From the NCBI GenBank assembly GCA_013298335.1, contig JAAFHI010000320.1, positions 1-5,231 on the forward strand: 5,231 nucleotides of DNA, in the 5' to 3' direction. The notes beneath the pieces were generated by a model. That model had not been told where the DNA came from and did not search any database. It saw nothing but the letters and a program-made list of their open reading frames with translations. Positions 1 through 5,231 of this stretch are shown in pieces. The position numbers and the translations under genes were made by a program. How positions within the stretch are numbered: position 1 is the stretch's first letter; every line of letters starts with the position of its first letter. This DNA comes from Actinomycetota bacterium. GTDB lineage: Bacteria; Acidobacteriota; Blastocatellia; Chloracidobacteriales; Chloracidobacteriaceae.

Positions 1-983
1 GGGGTTCGGGCGCGCGACCGCGACTCATCGAGTGCGACTCGGAGTTTTCCGAAGCCGACTTCATCGCCGGGGATATTCAAAACCGCTTTGCCCGCGGCGT
101 GCCCCTGAGTGACGTCGAGTGCATCATCCGCACCGCCCACGCCGGCAGAATGCTCGAAGCCGAATTTGTCCGTCGCCAGATCCCGTACCGTTTTATCGGC
201 GGGATGAGCCTGTTGCAGTCGGCTCACATCAGGGACCTGCTCTGCCTGCTCCGGATCAGCCTGAATCACCGGGACGAACTCGCCTGGGTACGGTTTTTGA
301 CCATGTACCCGCGCATCGGCGAACAGACGGCGGTGAAGACGGTGAACCGCCTCGTCCCGCTCGCGACCGGGGACGACGCCGAACTCGCGCTTGATCTGCT
401 CTATCCGGGCCACGACCTTTCAAAGACGTTCGCGGCCACCCGCGCCGAGAAGGACCCGGTTCGGGCGGTCAGGATTGCCGCGCGGCGACTGGATGAGGTT
501 TTGGCCCGTCGGTACGACAACTGGGATCGCCGCAAGGGGGATTTCGCCATTCTCGAAAAGCTCGCCGCCCGCTACGAGACGACGGCGGCGTTGCTCGAAG
601 CCCTTACGCTCGATCCGGTAACGAACACGGAAGCCGACGAGGAAGCCAATCGCGACGCCGTGACGCTCATCACGGCCCACAGCGCCAAGGGGACCGAATC
701 CAAGCTCGTCTACGTCGTTCGGGCCGAACCGGGGATGTACCCGCACGTCCGGAGTCTCGGCGATCCGGAAAGGGAAGAAGAGGAGCGGCGGGTGCTCTAC
801 GTGGCGTTGACGCGCGCGGAGGACGAGCTGGTCATCACCCGGTCCTGCGGGGCGTTTCAGGCGACGACCTTCAGCGAGACCTCGGAAACGCCCTACCTGC
901 TCGACGATCTCCCGGCGGACCTGGTGCTGTATCAGGCGGTTGACGAAATCGAGGACGACGACGATCCGTTCGGGCCGATTTGA
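1..983 (+). CDS. UvrD/Rep/PcrA-family ATP-dependent DNA helicase, C-terminal part (5' end outside window)
   Basis: The frame is open from base 3 to the TGA at 981-983, giving 326 visible residues (numbered here from base 3). The N-terminal Walker A and DExx motifs must lie upstream, so the GTG at 99 is not the start. Seen directly: a motif IV-like stretch CIIRTAHAGR around residues 40-50; the segment IPYRFIGGMSLLQSAHIRDLL, typical of the 2A/2B part of UvrD; motif V-like VTLITAHSAKGTES at about 220-233; and motif VI-like EEERRVLYVALTRAEDEL at about 259-276. The protein ends with TPYLLDDLPADLV and an acidic tail. Family members are 3'-5' DNA translocases used in repair, replication restart and removal of bound proteins. 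Motif V has GTES where UvrD and PcrA normally read GLEF or GLEW. The exact subfamily cannot be set without the N-terminal half. Family assignment is secure; the specific role is not. Confidence 0.93.
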   Translation, partial: GSGARPRLIECDSEFSEADFIAGDIQNRFARGVPLSDVECIIRTAHAGRMLEAEFVRRQIPYRFIGGMSLLQSAHIRDLLCLLRISLNHRDELAWVRFLTMYPRIGEQTAVKTVNRLVPLATGDDAELALDLLYPGHDLSKTFAATRAEKDPVRAVRIAARRLDEVLARRYDNWDRRKGDFAILEKLAARYETTAALLEALTLDPVTNTEADEEANRDAVTLITAHSAKGTESKLVYVVRAEPGMYPHVRSLGDPEREEEERRVLYVALTRAEDELVITRSCGAFQATTFSETSETPYLLDDLPADLVLYQAVDEIEDDDDPFGPI

Positions 984-1012
984 AACTCATCGGTGAAGTC
1001 CGATTGATTTAT

Positions 1013-1016
1013 GGAG
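1013..1016 (+). promoter_or_regulatory. Ribosome binding site (GGAG) for the SUKH gene
   Basis: GGAG lies 8 bases before the ATG at 1025. It decides the start: the longer reading from TTG at 980 would overlap the end of the helicase gene, has no comparable site, and adds 15 residues that do not fit the family. Confidence 0.6.
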
Positions 1017-1024
1017 TTTGGAAT

Positions 1025-1591
1025 ATGTCAATAAAGAACCTTCTTTTAGTCTTGCCAAAACCAAAAATTTCTTATGAGGTATCTTCTCCTCAGTTTAGCT
1101 GGAAGGAAATCGAGGAAAAACTTTCCACTTCTTTACCTTCTGATTATAAGGAATTTATTGAAATTTATGGTTCTGGTAGAATTGACAGTTTTTTAAGCGT
1201 TTTTAATCCATTTTCAAGCATTAAAAGATTAAATTTATTAAATCAGATCGAAATTCATCTTGATGTATTCAGGAATATGTCAGATCTATCCAGAAATAGT
1301 ATTCCCTTTCCGATTTTCCCGGAGGCATTTGGTCTTTTATCGATCGGTCTTGATGATAATGGAAACTCACTTTTTTGGAACACGATAGGAGATCCAGATA
1401 ATTGGAAAATGATCTTGCTACACTCTAGAAGTCCAAAATTTGAAAAGTTTGATTTAAATATTACTGAATTTCTTGCATTAATTTTATCAAAAAAAATAAA
1501 GTCCGACATCTACCCAATAGACTTCCCCTCAAAGCGGCCTAAATTTTTGCCCTATTCTCCTAATATGTTTCCACAAAGTGTTTATATGTAA
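1025..1591 (+). CDS. SUKH superfamily (SMI1/KNR4-like) protein, probable orphan immunity protein
   Basis: This is a 188-residue protein starting at ATG 1025, with a good ribosome site. SUKH-type signatures are visible in the expected order: FSWKEIEEKL (24-33) with the early Trp; LPSDYKEFIEIYGSG (37-51); NPF (61-63); FPEAFGLLSIGLDDNGNSLFW (98-118) with its D-D-N-G turn and following Trp; GDPDNW (122-127); and a final helix TEFLALIL (147-154). No signal peptide or clear membrane segment is seen. Known of the family: many bacterial SUKH proteins neutralise nuclease and other toxin domains of contact-dependent or polymorphic toxin systems. No cognate toxin gene is in the window, so the immunity role is inferred. 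The gene is strikingly AT-rich: row 1441-1500 holds 9 G/C of 60 and row 1201-1260 holds 12 of 60, against 42 of 60 at 781-840 in the helicase. That points to recent transfer. It lies 41 bases after the helicase stop on the same strand, possibly sharing its transcript. Confidence 0.8.
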   Translation: MSIKNLLLVLPKPKISYEVSSPQFSWKEIEEKLSTSLPSDYKEFIEIYGSGRIDSFLSVFNPFSSIKRLNLLNQIEIHLDVFRNMSDLSRNSIPFPIFPEAFGLLSIGLDDNGNSLFWNTIGDPDNWKMILLHSRSPKFEKFDLNITEFLALILSKKIKSDIYPIDFPSKRPKFLPYSPNMFPQSVYM

Positions 1592-1605
1592 TTTTGGAGT
1601 TCGAA

Positions 1606-1680
1606 ATGACTGTTTCACCAGCGACGTGGTGGAGAGAATCACCAGGGAGAAATGAAGGGGTGCTGGCCGCCTTGAAATAA
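1606..1680 (+). CDS. Possible 24-residue small ORF or gene remnant after the SUKH gene
   Basis: ATG at 1606 opens a 24-codon frame ending with TAA at 1678-1680 (begins MTVSPATWWRES). GGAG at 1596-1599 sits 6 bases upstream, a proper ribosome site. The leader TGGAGTTCGAAATG closely resembles the leader of the SUKH gene (TGGAGTTTGGAATATG). Base composition returns to GC-rich inside this frame. It could be a tiny gene, the truncated head of a lost gene, or chance. No family is recognised. The only support is the translation signal. Confidence 0.25.
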   Translation: MTVSPATWWRESPGRNEGVLAALK

Positions 1681-1721
1681 AGGTTTTTCGGACGTTTCGC
1701 CCATTTCTTCCGGAAAGTCGG

Positions 1722-2843
1722 TCAGGGTGCGTCGTTCAGTTCATAGCTGGTGCTGCGTCCTCCCGCGGGGGATTTCCGCAGGATGCCAAGCGCCAGAAGT
1801 TCGTTGATGTCGCGCAGGGCCGTGTCGGGCGAGCACTTGGCAATCGCCGCCCACTTGCTGCTGGTCAGCTTGCCGTCGAAGCCATCCAGCAGGCGATTGA
1901 CGAGCTTCACTTGTCGCTCGTTCAGGGGCGTGGTGGCCCAGCGTTGCCAGAAGCGGGTTTTGGCAAGCACGGCATCGACGGTCAGGTGTGCGTGTTTGAC
2001 CGCCGCCAAAAGAGTGTCCAGAAACCAGCGCAGCCAGGGCGTCACATCCATTGAACCTTTCTGGGTGCGTTCAAGGATGTCGTAGTACTCGCCGCGAACC
2101 CGCTGGATCTGGGCCGACAGGCTGTAGAAGCGTTGTGTGCCGCCATCCGCTCTCGCCAGAAGGAAATCGCCGACTGCCCGTGCAATGCGGCCATTGCCAT
2201 CGTCGAAGGGATGCAGGGTTACGAACCACAAATGGCCCAGTCCGGCTTTCAGGATCGGGTGATCGCCGGTATCGGTGTTGACCCATTCAAGGAAGCGAGC
2301 GACTTCTTCTTCGAGGCGTTGCGAGGGCGGCGCTTCAAAATGCACCCGACGACGCCCGACGGGGCCGGACATCACCTGCATCGGGCCGTCGGCGTCATCC
2401 CGGAACGCGCCGACCCGAATCCGGCTCATTCCGCTGTAGCCGGTTGGAAACAGCGCGGAATGCCATGAAAGAAGACGTTCCCTCGTCAGCGGAGCGTCAC
2501 TCCGACCGGTCGCGTCCAGCGCCATCTCGACCACCCCCTCGACGTGACGATCCACGGGTGCGAGCGCGCCGATGTCCACGCCAAGGCGACGGGCAATGGA
2601 CGACCGGACGGACGCGATATCCAGGTGCTCTCCCTCAATTTCACTGGTTTTGATGACGTCCTCGGTCAATGTCTCCAGGCTGGCCTGATCGCGCAGGGAG
2701 AAGCCGACATCCGCCAGCCGACCAAAAAGAAACCCCTGGGCCTGGCTGACTCCGGCCAACGGGCCAGTGAGCGAAGCCAGGTCGTACCGCCAGTTTGGCC
2801 AGTCCGATGCGTGCCAGATGTAGCCCGAATTGCCGTAAAACAT
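1722..2843 (-). CDS. Fic/DOC family protein, probable AMP-transferase with built-in class II inhibitory motif and C-terminal winged helix
   Basis: The protein has 373 residues and is complete. Order: residues 8-50 (YIWHASDWPNWRYD and following) match the DUF4172-type N-terminus of many Fic proteins. TSEIEG at 66-71 is the class II inhibitory motif (S/T-xxx-E-G), with Glu70 as the presumed ATP-blocking residue. A flap-like segment lies around 153-173. The catalytic loop HPFDDGNGRIAR (211-222) is intact, with His211 as catalytic base, Asp215 in the metal-binding position, and the GNGR anion hole. A winged-helix-like region at about 307-370 includes LNERQVKLVNRLL and a DNA-recognition-like helix near 338-352. 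Known of the family: Fic enzymes transfer AMP from ATP to Ser, Thr or Tyr hydroxyls of target proteins, and the inhibitory Glu keeps them off until relieved. Whether the tail binds DNA, perhaps for autoregulation, is inferred. The gene converges on the SUKH gene and diverges from the XPB gene. No separate antitoxin gene is adjacent, consistent with in-cis inhibition. No ribosome site precedes the ATG. Confidence 0.93.
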   Translation of the reverse strand: MFYGNSGYIWHASDWPNWRYDLASLTGPLAGVSQAQGFLFGRLADVGFSLRDQASLETLTEDVIKTSEIEGEHLDIASVRSSIARRLGVDIGALAPVDRHVEGVVEMALDATGRSDAPLTRERLLSWHSALFPTGYSGMSRIRVGAFRDDADGPMQVMSGPVGRRRVHFEAPPSQRLEEEVARFLEWVNTDTGDHPILKAGLGHLWFVTLHPFDDGNGRIARAVGDFLLARADGGTQRFYSLSAQIQRVRGEYYDILERTQKGSMDVTPWLRWFLDTLLAAVKHAHLTVDAVLAKTRFWQRWATTPLNERQVKLVNRLLDGFDGKLTSSKWAAIAKCSPDTALRDINELLALGILRKSPAGGRSTSYELNDAP

Positions 2844-2849
2844 GCGGCG

Positions 2850-2855
2850 ATTATA
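2850..2855 (-). promoter_or_regulatory. Perfect TATAAT -10 box for the Fic gene, leaderless geometry
   Basis: The minus strand reads TATAAT followed by six bases (CGCCGC) and then the Fic ATG at 2843. A start site 6-8 bases after the -10 box would fall on or next to the A of the ATG, so the mRNA would have almost no leader. This agrees with the lack of a Shine-Dalgarno sequence. No good -35 hexamer sits 16-18 bp upstream, and there is no extended -10 TG. An AT-only hexamer in GC-rich flanks adds some weight, but chance is not excluded. Confidence 0.5.
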
Positions 2856-2904
2856 CCCGGTATTCCCCGCAACGGGAGATTATTTGCCGAACAAGGTGCG
2901 GAGA

Positions 2905-2933
2905 TTGAAATCTGATTTCACCGCGGATAGGAT
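2905..2933 (+). promoter_or_regulatory. Candidate sigma-70-type promoter for the XPB gene
   Basis: TTGAAA (2905-2910, five of six to TTGACA) and TAGGAT (2928-2933, four of six to TATAAT) are separated by exactly 17 bp on the plus strand. Transcription would start near 2940 and leave a leader of about 165 bases before the ATG at 3107. It is the best-spaced pair I found in the divergent region. The nearby TTGACC at 2951 lacks a -10 partner. Confidence 0.45.
2906..2920. promoter_or_regulatory. 15-bp perfect inverted repeat, candidate operator
   Basis: The sequence TGAAATCTGATTTCA has two perfect 7-base arms around a central T. It overlaps the candidate -35 box of the XPB promoter and extends into the spacer, where a repressor would block RNA polymerase. 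It also lies about 50 bp upstream of the Fic -10 box, so one regulator could affect both divergent genes. It does not match the LexA box types I know. The Fic protein's own winged-helix-like tail is one conceivable binder (inference). Confidence 0.4.
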
Positions 2934-2983
2934 CGGCCGACCGGATAGTTTTGACCATCAAGCAGTGAACCCGCGTGTGACAA

Positions 2984-3020
2984 GGGCCGACGGGGTTTTT
3001 CGGAATTTTCGTAACGGCCC
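2984..3020 (+). other. Possible stem-loop in the XPB leader
   Basis: GGGCCGACG (2984-2992) can pair with CGT (3010-3012) and CGGCCC (3015-3020), with an AA bulge, giving six outer and three inner base pairs around a loop containing a T-run. No T-run follows the right arm, so this is not an ordinary intrinsic terminator. It could fold in the XPB 5' leader or be chance. Confidence 0.2.
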
Positions 3021-3106
3021 GGAACTCAACCTCGAACACCAGACAAACTTTTCCGCGTCTAAGTGATGTTTTGCGCGAGAGAAACGGTTCAAACTGCGAA
3101 TCACCA

Positions 3107-4801
3107 ATGGCTTCAAAAAGCACCACGCCCGAACCAACCGGCGGCTTCGTCCCATCGAATCCGCTGATTCTTCAAAGCGACCGCAGCCTCCTGCTTGAAG
3201 TTCACAATCCGCGCTTCGAGGCGGCGCGAGCGGCCATCAGCCCATTTGCTGAACTCGAAAAAAGCCCCGAACACATTCATACCTACCGGATTTCGGCGCT
3301 TTCACTGTGGAACGCCGCATCCACCGGACTGACCGCGCCCGGTGTGGTCGAGGCGCTTGGGGAATTTGCCAAATTTCCGCTCCCGTCCAATGTCGTGGCG
3401 GATATTCAGGACCTGATGGGGCGGTGGGGCCGGTTGCGGCTCATCAAGATCGGGAAGGGCATGTGTCTCGACGCGGATGATCCGGCGCTGCTTCTGGAGA
3501 TTGCCCGGCACAAAAGCGTGCAGCCCTTTTGGGGGAAGCAGATTTCACCCCGCCGGGTGTCGATCCCGCTTGAATTTCGGGGCGTCATCAAACAGACCCT
3601 GATCGGAATCGGGTGGCCGGTCGAGGACATCGCGGGGTATTCGCCGGGGGAATCGCTCGACCTCGAATTGAAACTGGATCGGTTTGAGATTCGGGACTAC
3701 CAGCGGGACGCCGCCGAGTCGTTTTACCTTTCCGGGACCGAGCGGGGCGGCAGCGGCGTCATCGTCCTCCCGTGCGGGGCGGGAAAAACCATCGTCGGGC
3801 TGGCGGTCATGGGGCGGGTGAAGCAATCGACCCTGATTCTGACCACCAGTCGAACCTCCGTTCACCAGTGGCAACGGGAAATTCAGGACAAAACGACCAT
3901 TCCGGAATCGGATGTCGTCGAGTATCTCGGGGATTCGCGCCGTCTCGGCCCCGTGACGCTGGCGACTTACCAGATGCTGACTCACCGGCCTGACCGGACC
4001 GAGGAGTTTCCAAACCTGAAACTGTTCAACGCGCGGGAATGGGGCCTGATCATCTACGACGAGGTCCATACGCTACCCGCGCCGATTTTTCGGGTGACCG
4101 CCGAAGTGCAGGCCCGTCGCCGGCTGGGGCTGACCGCGACGCTGATCCGGGAAGACGGTCGCGAAACGGATGTGTTCACGCTGATTGGTCCGAAACGCTA
4201 CGACGCGCCGTGGCGGGACCTTGAACAACGCGGCTGGATTGCTCAGGCGGTCTGCGTCGAGGTCCGCTGCCCGGTTCCCCGTGAAACGCGGATGGCCTAT
4301 GCCACGGCGGAAAACAAGGCGCGGTTCCGGATTGCCTCGGAAAATCCGGTCAAAGTCGGTGTCACCGAACGCATTCTGAAAAATCACCCCGAAGCCCCGA
4401 GCATCGTCATCGGGCAATACATCGAGCAGTTGGAAACGATTTCCAGAAAGCTCGGCGCACCGTTGATGACGGGGAAAACCACCCAACGCGAACGCGAACG
4501 ACTCTTCGAGGCATTCCGGCGCGGCGAAATCCCGGTCCTGGTCCTGTCGAAGGTCGGAAATTTCGCCATTGATTTGCCGGACGCCGAAGTTCTGGTTCAG
4601 GTCTCCGGGACCTTCGGCTCGCGCCAGGAAGAGGCGCAGCGGCTCGGAAGAATCCTTCGCCCAAAGGCCGATGGACGAACGGCGCATTTCTACACGCTGG
4701 TCAGTCACGAAACCGAGGAGGAGGAGTTCGCTCACCACCGCCAACTGTTTCTGGCCGAACAGGGATACACCTACACGATTCTGGACGAGGAAGAGGTATG
4801 A
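3107..4801 (+). CDS. XPB/ERCC3-like superfamily 2 DNA helicase
   Basis: The protein has 564 residues from ATG 3107, close to other bacterial XPB homologues (the mycobacterial one is about 540). Residues 18-120 (NPLILQSDRSLLLEVHNPRF, then SPEHIHTYRISALSLWNAA) match the XPB/Ssl2-like N-terminal domain. The helicase core follows: RDYQRDA near 196; Walker A LPCGAGKT (221-228, Lys227); DEVH box (318-321); motif III TAT (343-345); RED motif (348-350), characteristic of XPB; then a thumb-like insert, SKVGNFAIDLPDAEVLVQVSG at about 481-501, and motif VI QRLGRILR (511-518). All motor residues are present. XPB enzymes are ATP-driven 3'-5' DNA translocases or helicases; in eukaryotes XPB serves TFIIH and nucleotide excision repair, while the bacterial role is less settled. 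An in-frame TTG at 3071 would add 12 poor residues; neither start has a clear ribosome site, and ATG is preferred because conserved sequence begins soon after it. The stop overlaps the next ATG. Confidence 0.95.
   Translation: MASKSTTPEPTGGFVPSNPLILQSDRSLLLEVHNPRFEAARAAISPFAELEKSPEHIHTYRISALSLWNAASTGLTAPGVVEALGEFAKFPLPSNVVADIQDLMGRWGRLRLIKIGKGMCLDADDPALLLEIARHKSVQPFWGKQISPRRVSIPLEFRGVIKQTLIGIGWPVEDIAGYSPGESLDLELKLDRFEIRDYQRDAAESFYLSGTERGGSGVIVLPCGAGKTIVGLAVMGRVKQSTLILTTSRTSVHQWQREIQDKTTIPESDVVEYLGDSRRLGPVTLATYQMLTHRPDRTEEFPNLKLFNAREWGLIIYDEVHTLPAPIFRVTAEVQARRRLGLTATLIREDGRETDVFTLIGPKRYDAPWRDLEQRGWIAQAVCVEVRCPVPRETRMAYATAENKARFRIASENPVKVGVTERILKNHPEAPSIVIGQYIEQLETISRKLGAPLMTGKTTQRERERLFEAFRRGEIPVLVLSKVGNFAIDLPDAEVLVQVSGTFGSRQEEAQRLGRILRPKADGRTAHFYTLVSHETEEEEFAHHRQLFLAEQGYTYTILDEEEV
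4787..4790 (+). promoter_or_regulatory. Ribosome binding site (GAGG) inside the XPB gene end, for the downstream gene
   Basis: GAGG lies 7 bases before the ATG at 4798, in the codons for the acidic XPB tail (LDEEEV). A second AGAGG at 4792-4796 is too close to the ATG to work. With the ATGA overlap this supports coupled translation. Confidence 0.5.
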
Positions 4802-5231
4802 AGGAACAGCCCACGCGCACGCTTGAGGAATATCAGACTTTAATTCCCACGGGGATCCGTTGGGAAACCGTCAACGTCGAGGTCCTCAAGCGGATTCTCA
4901 AGGTCTTTGTCGGTAAGGAAGCTGCAAAAACCAACAAAGAAGGCTGCATCCAACAGTTGAGCCGAATTTTTTCGGAACCGGGGGCGTTTCGGAAAGTGCT
5001 CGGAAACCTGACTCCGCTCCAGCGCGCCGGGATCAGTTCATTTGCCGTCAGTGGGCAACGTTCGGCCTTCGTGAAGGTTTTGGCGGGCGAGATGCTCATT
5101 CATGTTGCTGACGCCGGGCAGTTTTTATCGCCCAATTACAGTTATTATGATGACAAGGCAATTTCGGTTATCAACGCACTCCTTGAAAGCGGCCTGGTTT
5201 TTCGTCTCGATGGTCGCCCAGGGGCCTTTTC
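4798..5231 (+). CDS. Probable XPB-associated (helicase-associated) protein, N-terminal part (3' end outside window)
   Basis: ATG 4798 overlaps the XPB stop as ATGA, and the frame stays open to the window end, giving 144 visible residues. No catalytic motif is visible. Residues 21-70 (RWETVNVEVL onward) look helical, with a segment AKTNKEGCIQQLSRIFSEP (43-61) of the kind seen in small DNA-binding helical domains. LTPLQRAGISSFAVSG (71-86) followed by ISVINALLESGLVFRLDG (122-139) resembles a winged-helix arrangement in which LT-x-L-Q-R opens the first helix. Known: XPB genes in mycobacteria and other bacteria often adjoin a large helicase-associated-domain protein, and archaeal XPB pairs with Bax1. 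The four-base overlap argues strongly for joint expression and probably complex formation. Family assignment rests on position and weak pattern, since the C-terminal part is unseen. An unrelated DNA-binding protein remains possible. Confidence 0.7.
   Translation, partial: MKEQPTRTLEEYQTLIPTGIRWETVNVEVLKRILKVFVGKEAAKTNKEGCIQQLSRIFSEPGAFRKVLGNLTPLQRAGISSFAVSGQRSAFVKVLAGEMLIHVADAGQFLSPNYSYYDDKAISVINALLESGLVFRLDGRPGAF

Noticed and set aside
99..101. GTG as the start of the UvrD-like gene
   Set aside because: The frame is open back to base 3 and the upstream codons (PRLIECDSEF, then FIAGDIQNRF) continue family-like sequence. The gene needs its N-terminal ATPase motifs upstream.
980..1024. TTG at 980 as the start of the SUKH gene, overlapping the helicase stop
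   Set aside because: ATG at 1025 has GGAG 8 bases upstream. The extra 15 residues do not resemble the family.
1615..1644. TCACCA direct repeat (1615-1620 and 1639-1644) and CACCA/TGGTG hairpin as an insertion or attachment site
   Set aside because: Arms of 5-6 bases are expected by chance, and no matching copy was seen at the other edge of the AT-rich patch.
1686..1716. Hairpin TTTCGGA/TCCGGAAA between the convergent SUKH and Fic genes as a terminator
   Set aside because: It has only about 7 pairs with a bulge and a 16-base loop, AT-heavy ends and no clean T-run directly after either arm. Too weak to call.
1025..2843. SUKH plus Fic as a paired toxin and immunity module
   Set aside because: The genes are convergent, differ greatly in base composition, and the Fic protein carries its own inhibitory motif and no secretion signal, so nothing links them functionally.
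2051..2915. Several plus-strand ORFs (69-123 codons) opposite the Fic gene
   Set aside because: They are low-complexity Arg/Pro/Ser-rich translations overlapping each other and a well-supported Fic gene.
3545..4744. Long minus-strand ORFs of 174 and 223 codons opposite the XPB gene
   Set aside because: They lie wholly antisense to a gene with intact helicase motifs, show no recognisable domain, and are expected in GC-rich coding DNA where the reverse frames lack stops.

Overview
The window reads as a piece of chromosome from a bacterium with a GC-rich genome: sampled 60-base rows of the main genes count about 65-70% G+C. Nothing here fixes the phylum. An XPB-type (ERCC3-like) helicase narrows it somewhat, because that family is found in only some bacterial lineages (actinobacteria, planctomycetes, spirochaetes and others). 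No rRNA, tRNA, CRISPR array, transposase or integrase was found.

Layout, left to right. (1) 3-983, plus strand: the C-terminal part of a UvrD/Rep/PcrA-type superfamily 1 helicase, cut by the window edge. (2) 1025-1591, plus: a very AT-rich gene for a SUKH (SMI1/KNR4-like) protein, followed at 1606-1680 by a doubtful 24-codon ORF with a similar ribosome-binding leader. This AT-rich patch looks acquired. (3) 1722-2843, minus: a complete Fic/DOC-family protein with an N-terminal DUF4172-like region, a class II inhibitory motif, an intact Fic catalytic loop and a C-terminal winged-helix-like region. A TATAAT box lies 6 bases before its ATG, which suggests leaderless mRNA. (4) 2844-3106: a divergent control region with a candidate promoter (TTGAAA, 17 bp, TAGGAT) whose -35 box is covered by a perfect 15-bp palindrome, plus a possible leader hairpin. 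(5) 3107-4801, plus: a complete XPB-like superfamily 2 DNA helicase. (6) 4798-5231, plus: the start of a gene overlapping the helicase by ATGA, probably the helicase's partner protein, cut by the window edge.

Function. The XPB gene and its overlapping neighbour look like one translationally coupled DNA-transaction unit, comparable to the XPB/helicase-associated pairs known in other prokaryotes. The UvrD-like gene is a second DNA helicase, but an AT-rich insert and an opposing gene separate it, so a shared pathway is only a guess. The SUKH and Fic genes are accessory: SUKH proteins often act as immunity factors against toxins, and Fic enzymes usually AMPylate proteins. I see no complete undescribed system. 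The points most worth following are the foreign SUKH patch, the leaderless Fic promoter, the operator-like palindrome and the XPB partner gene.
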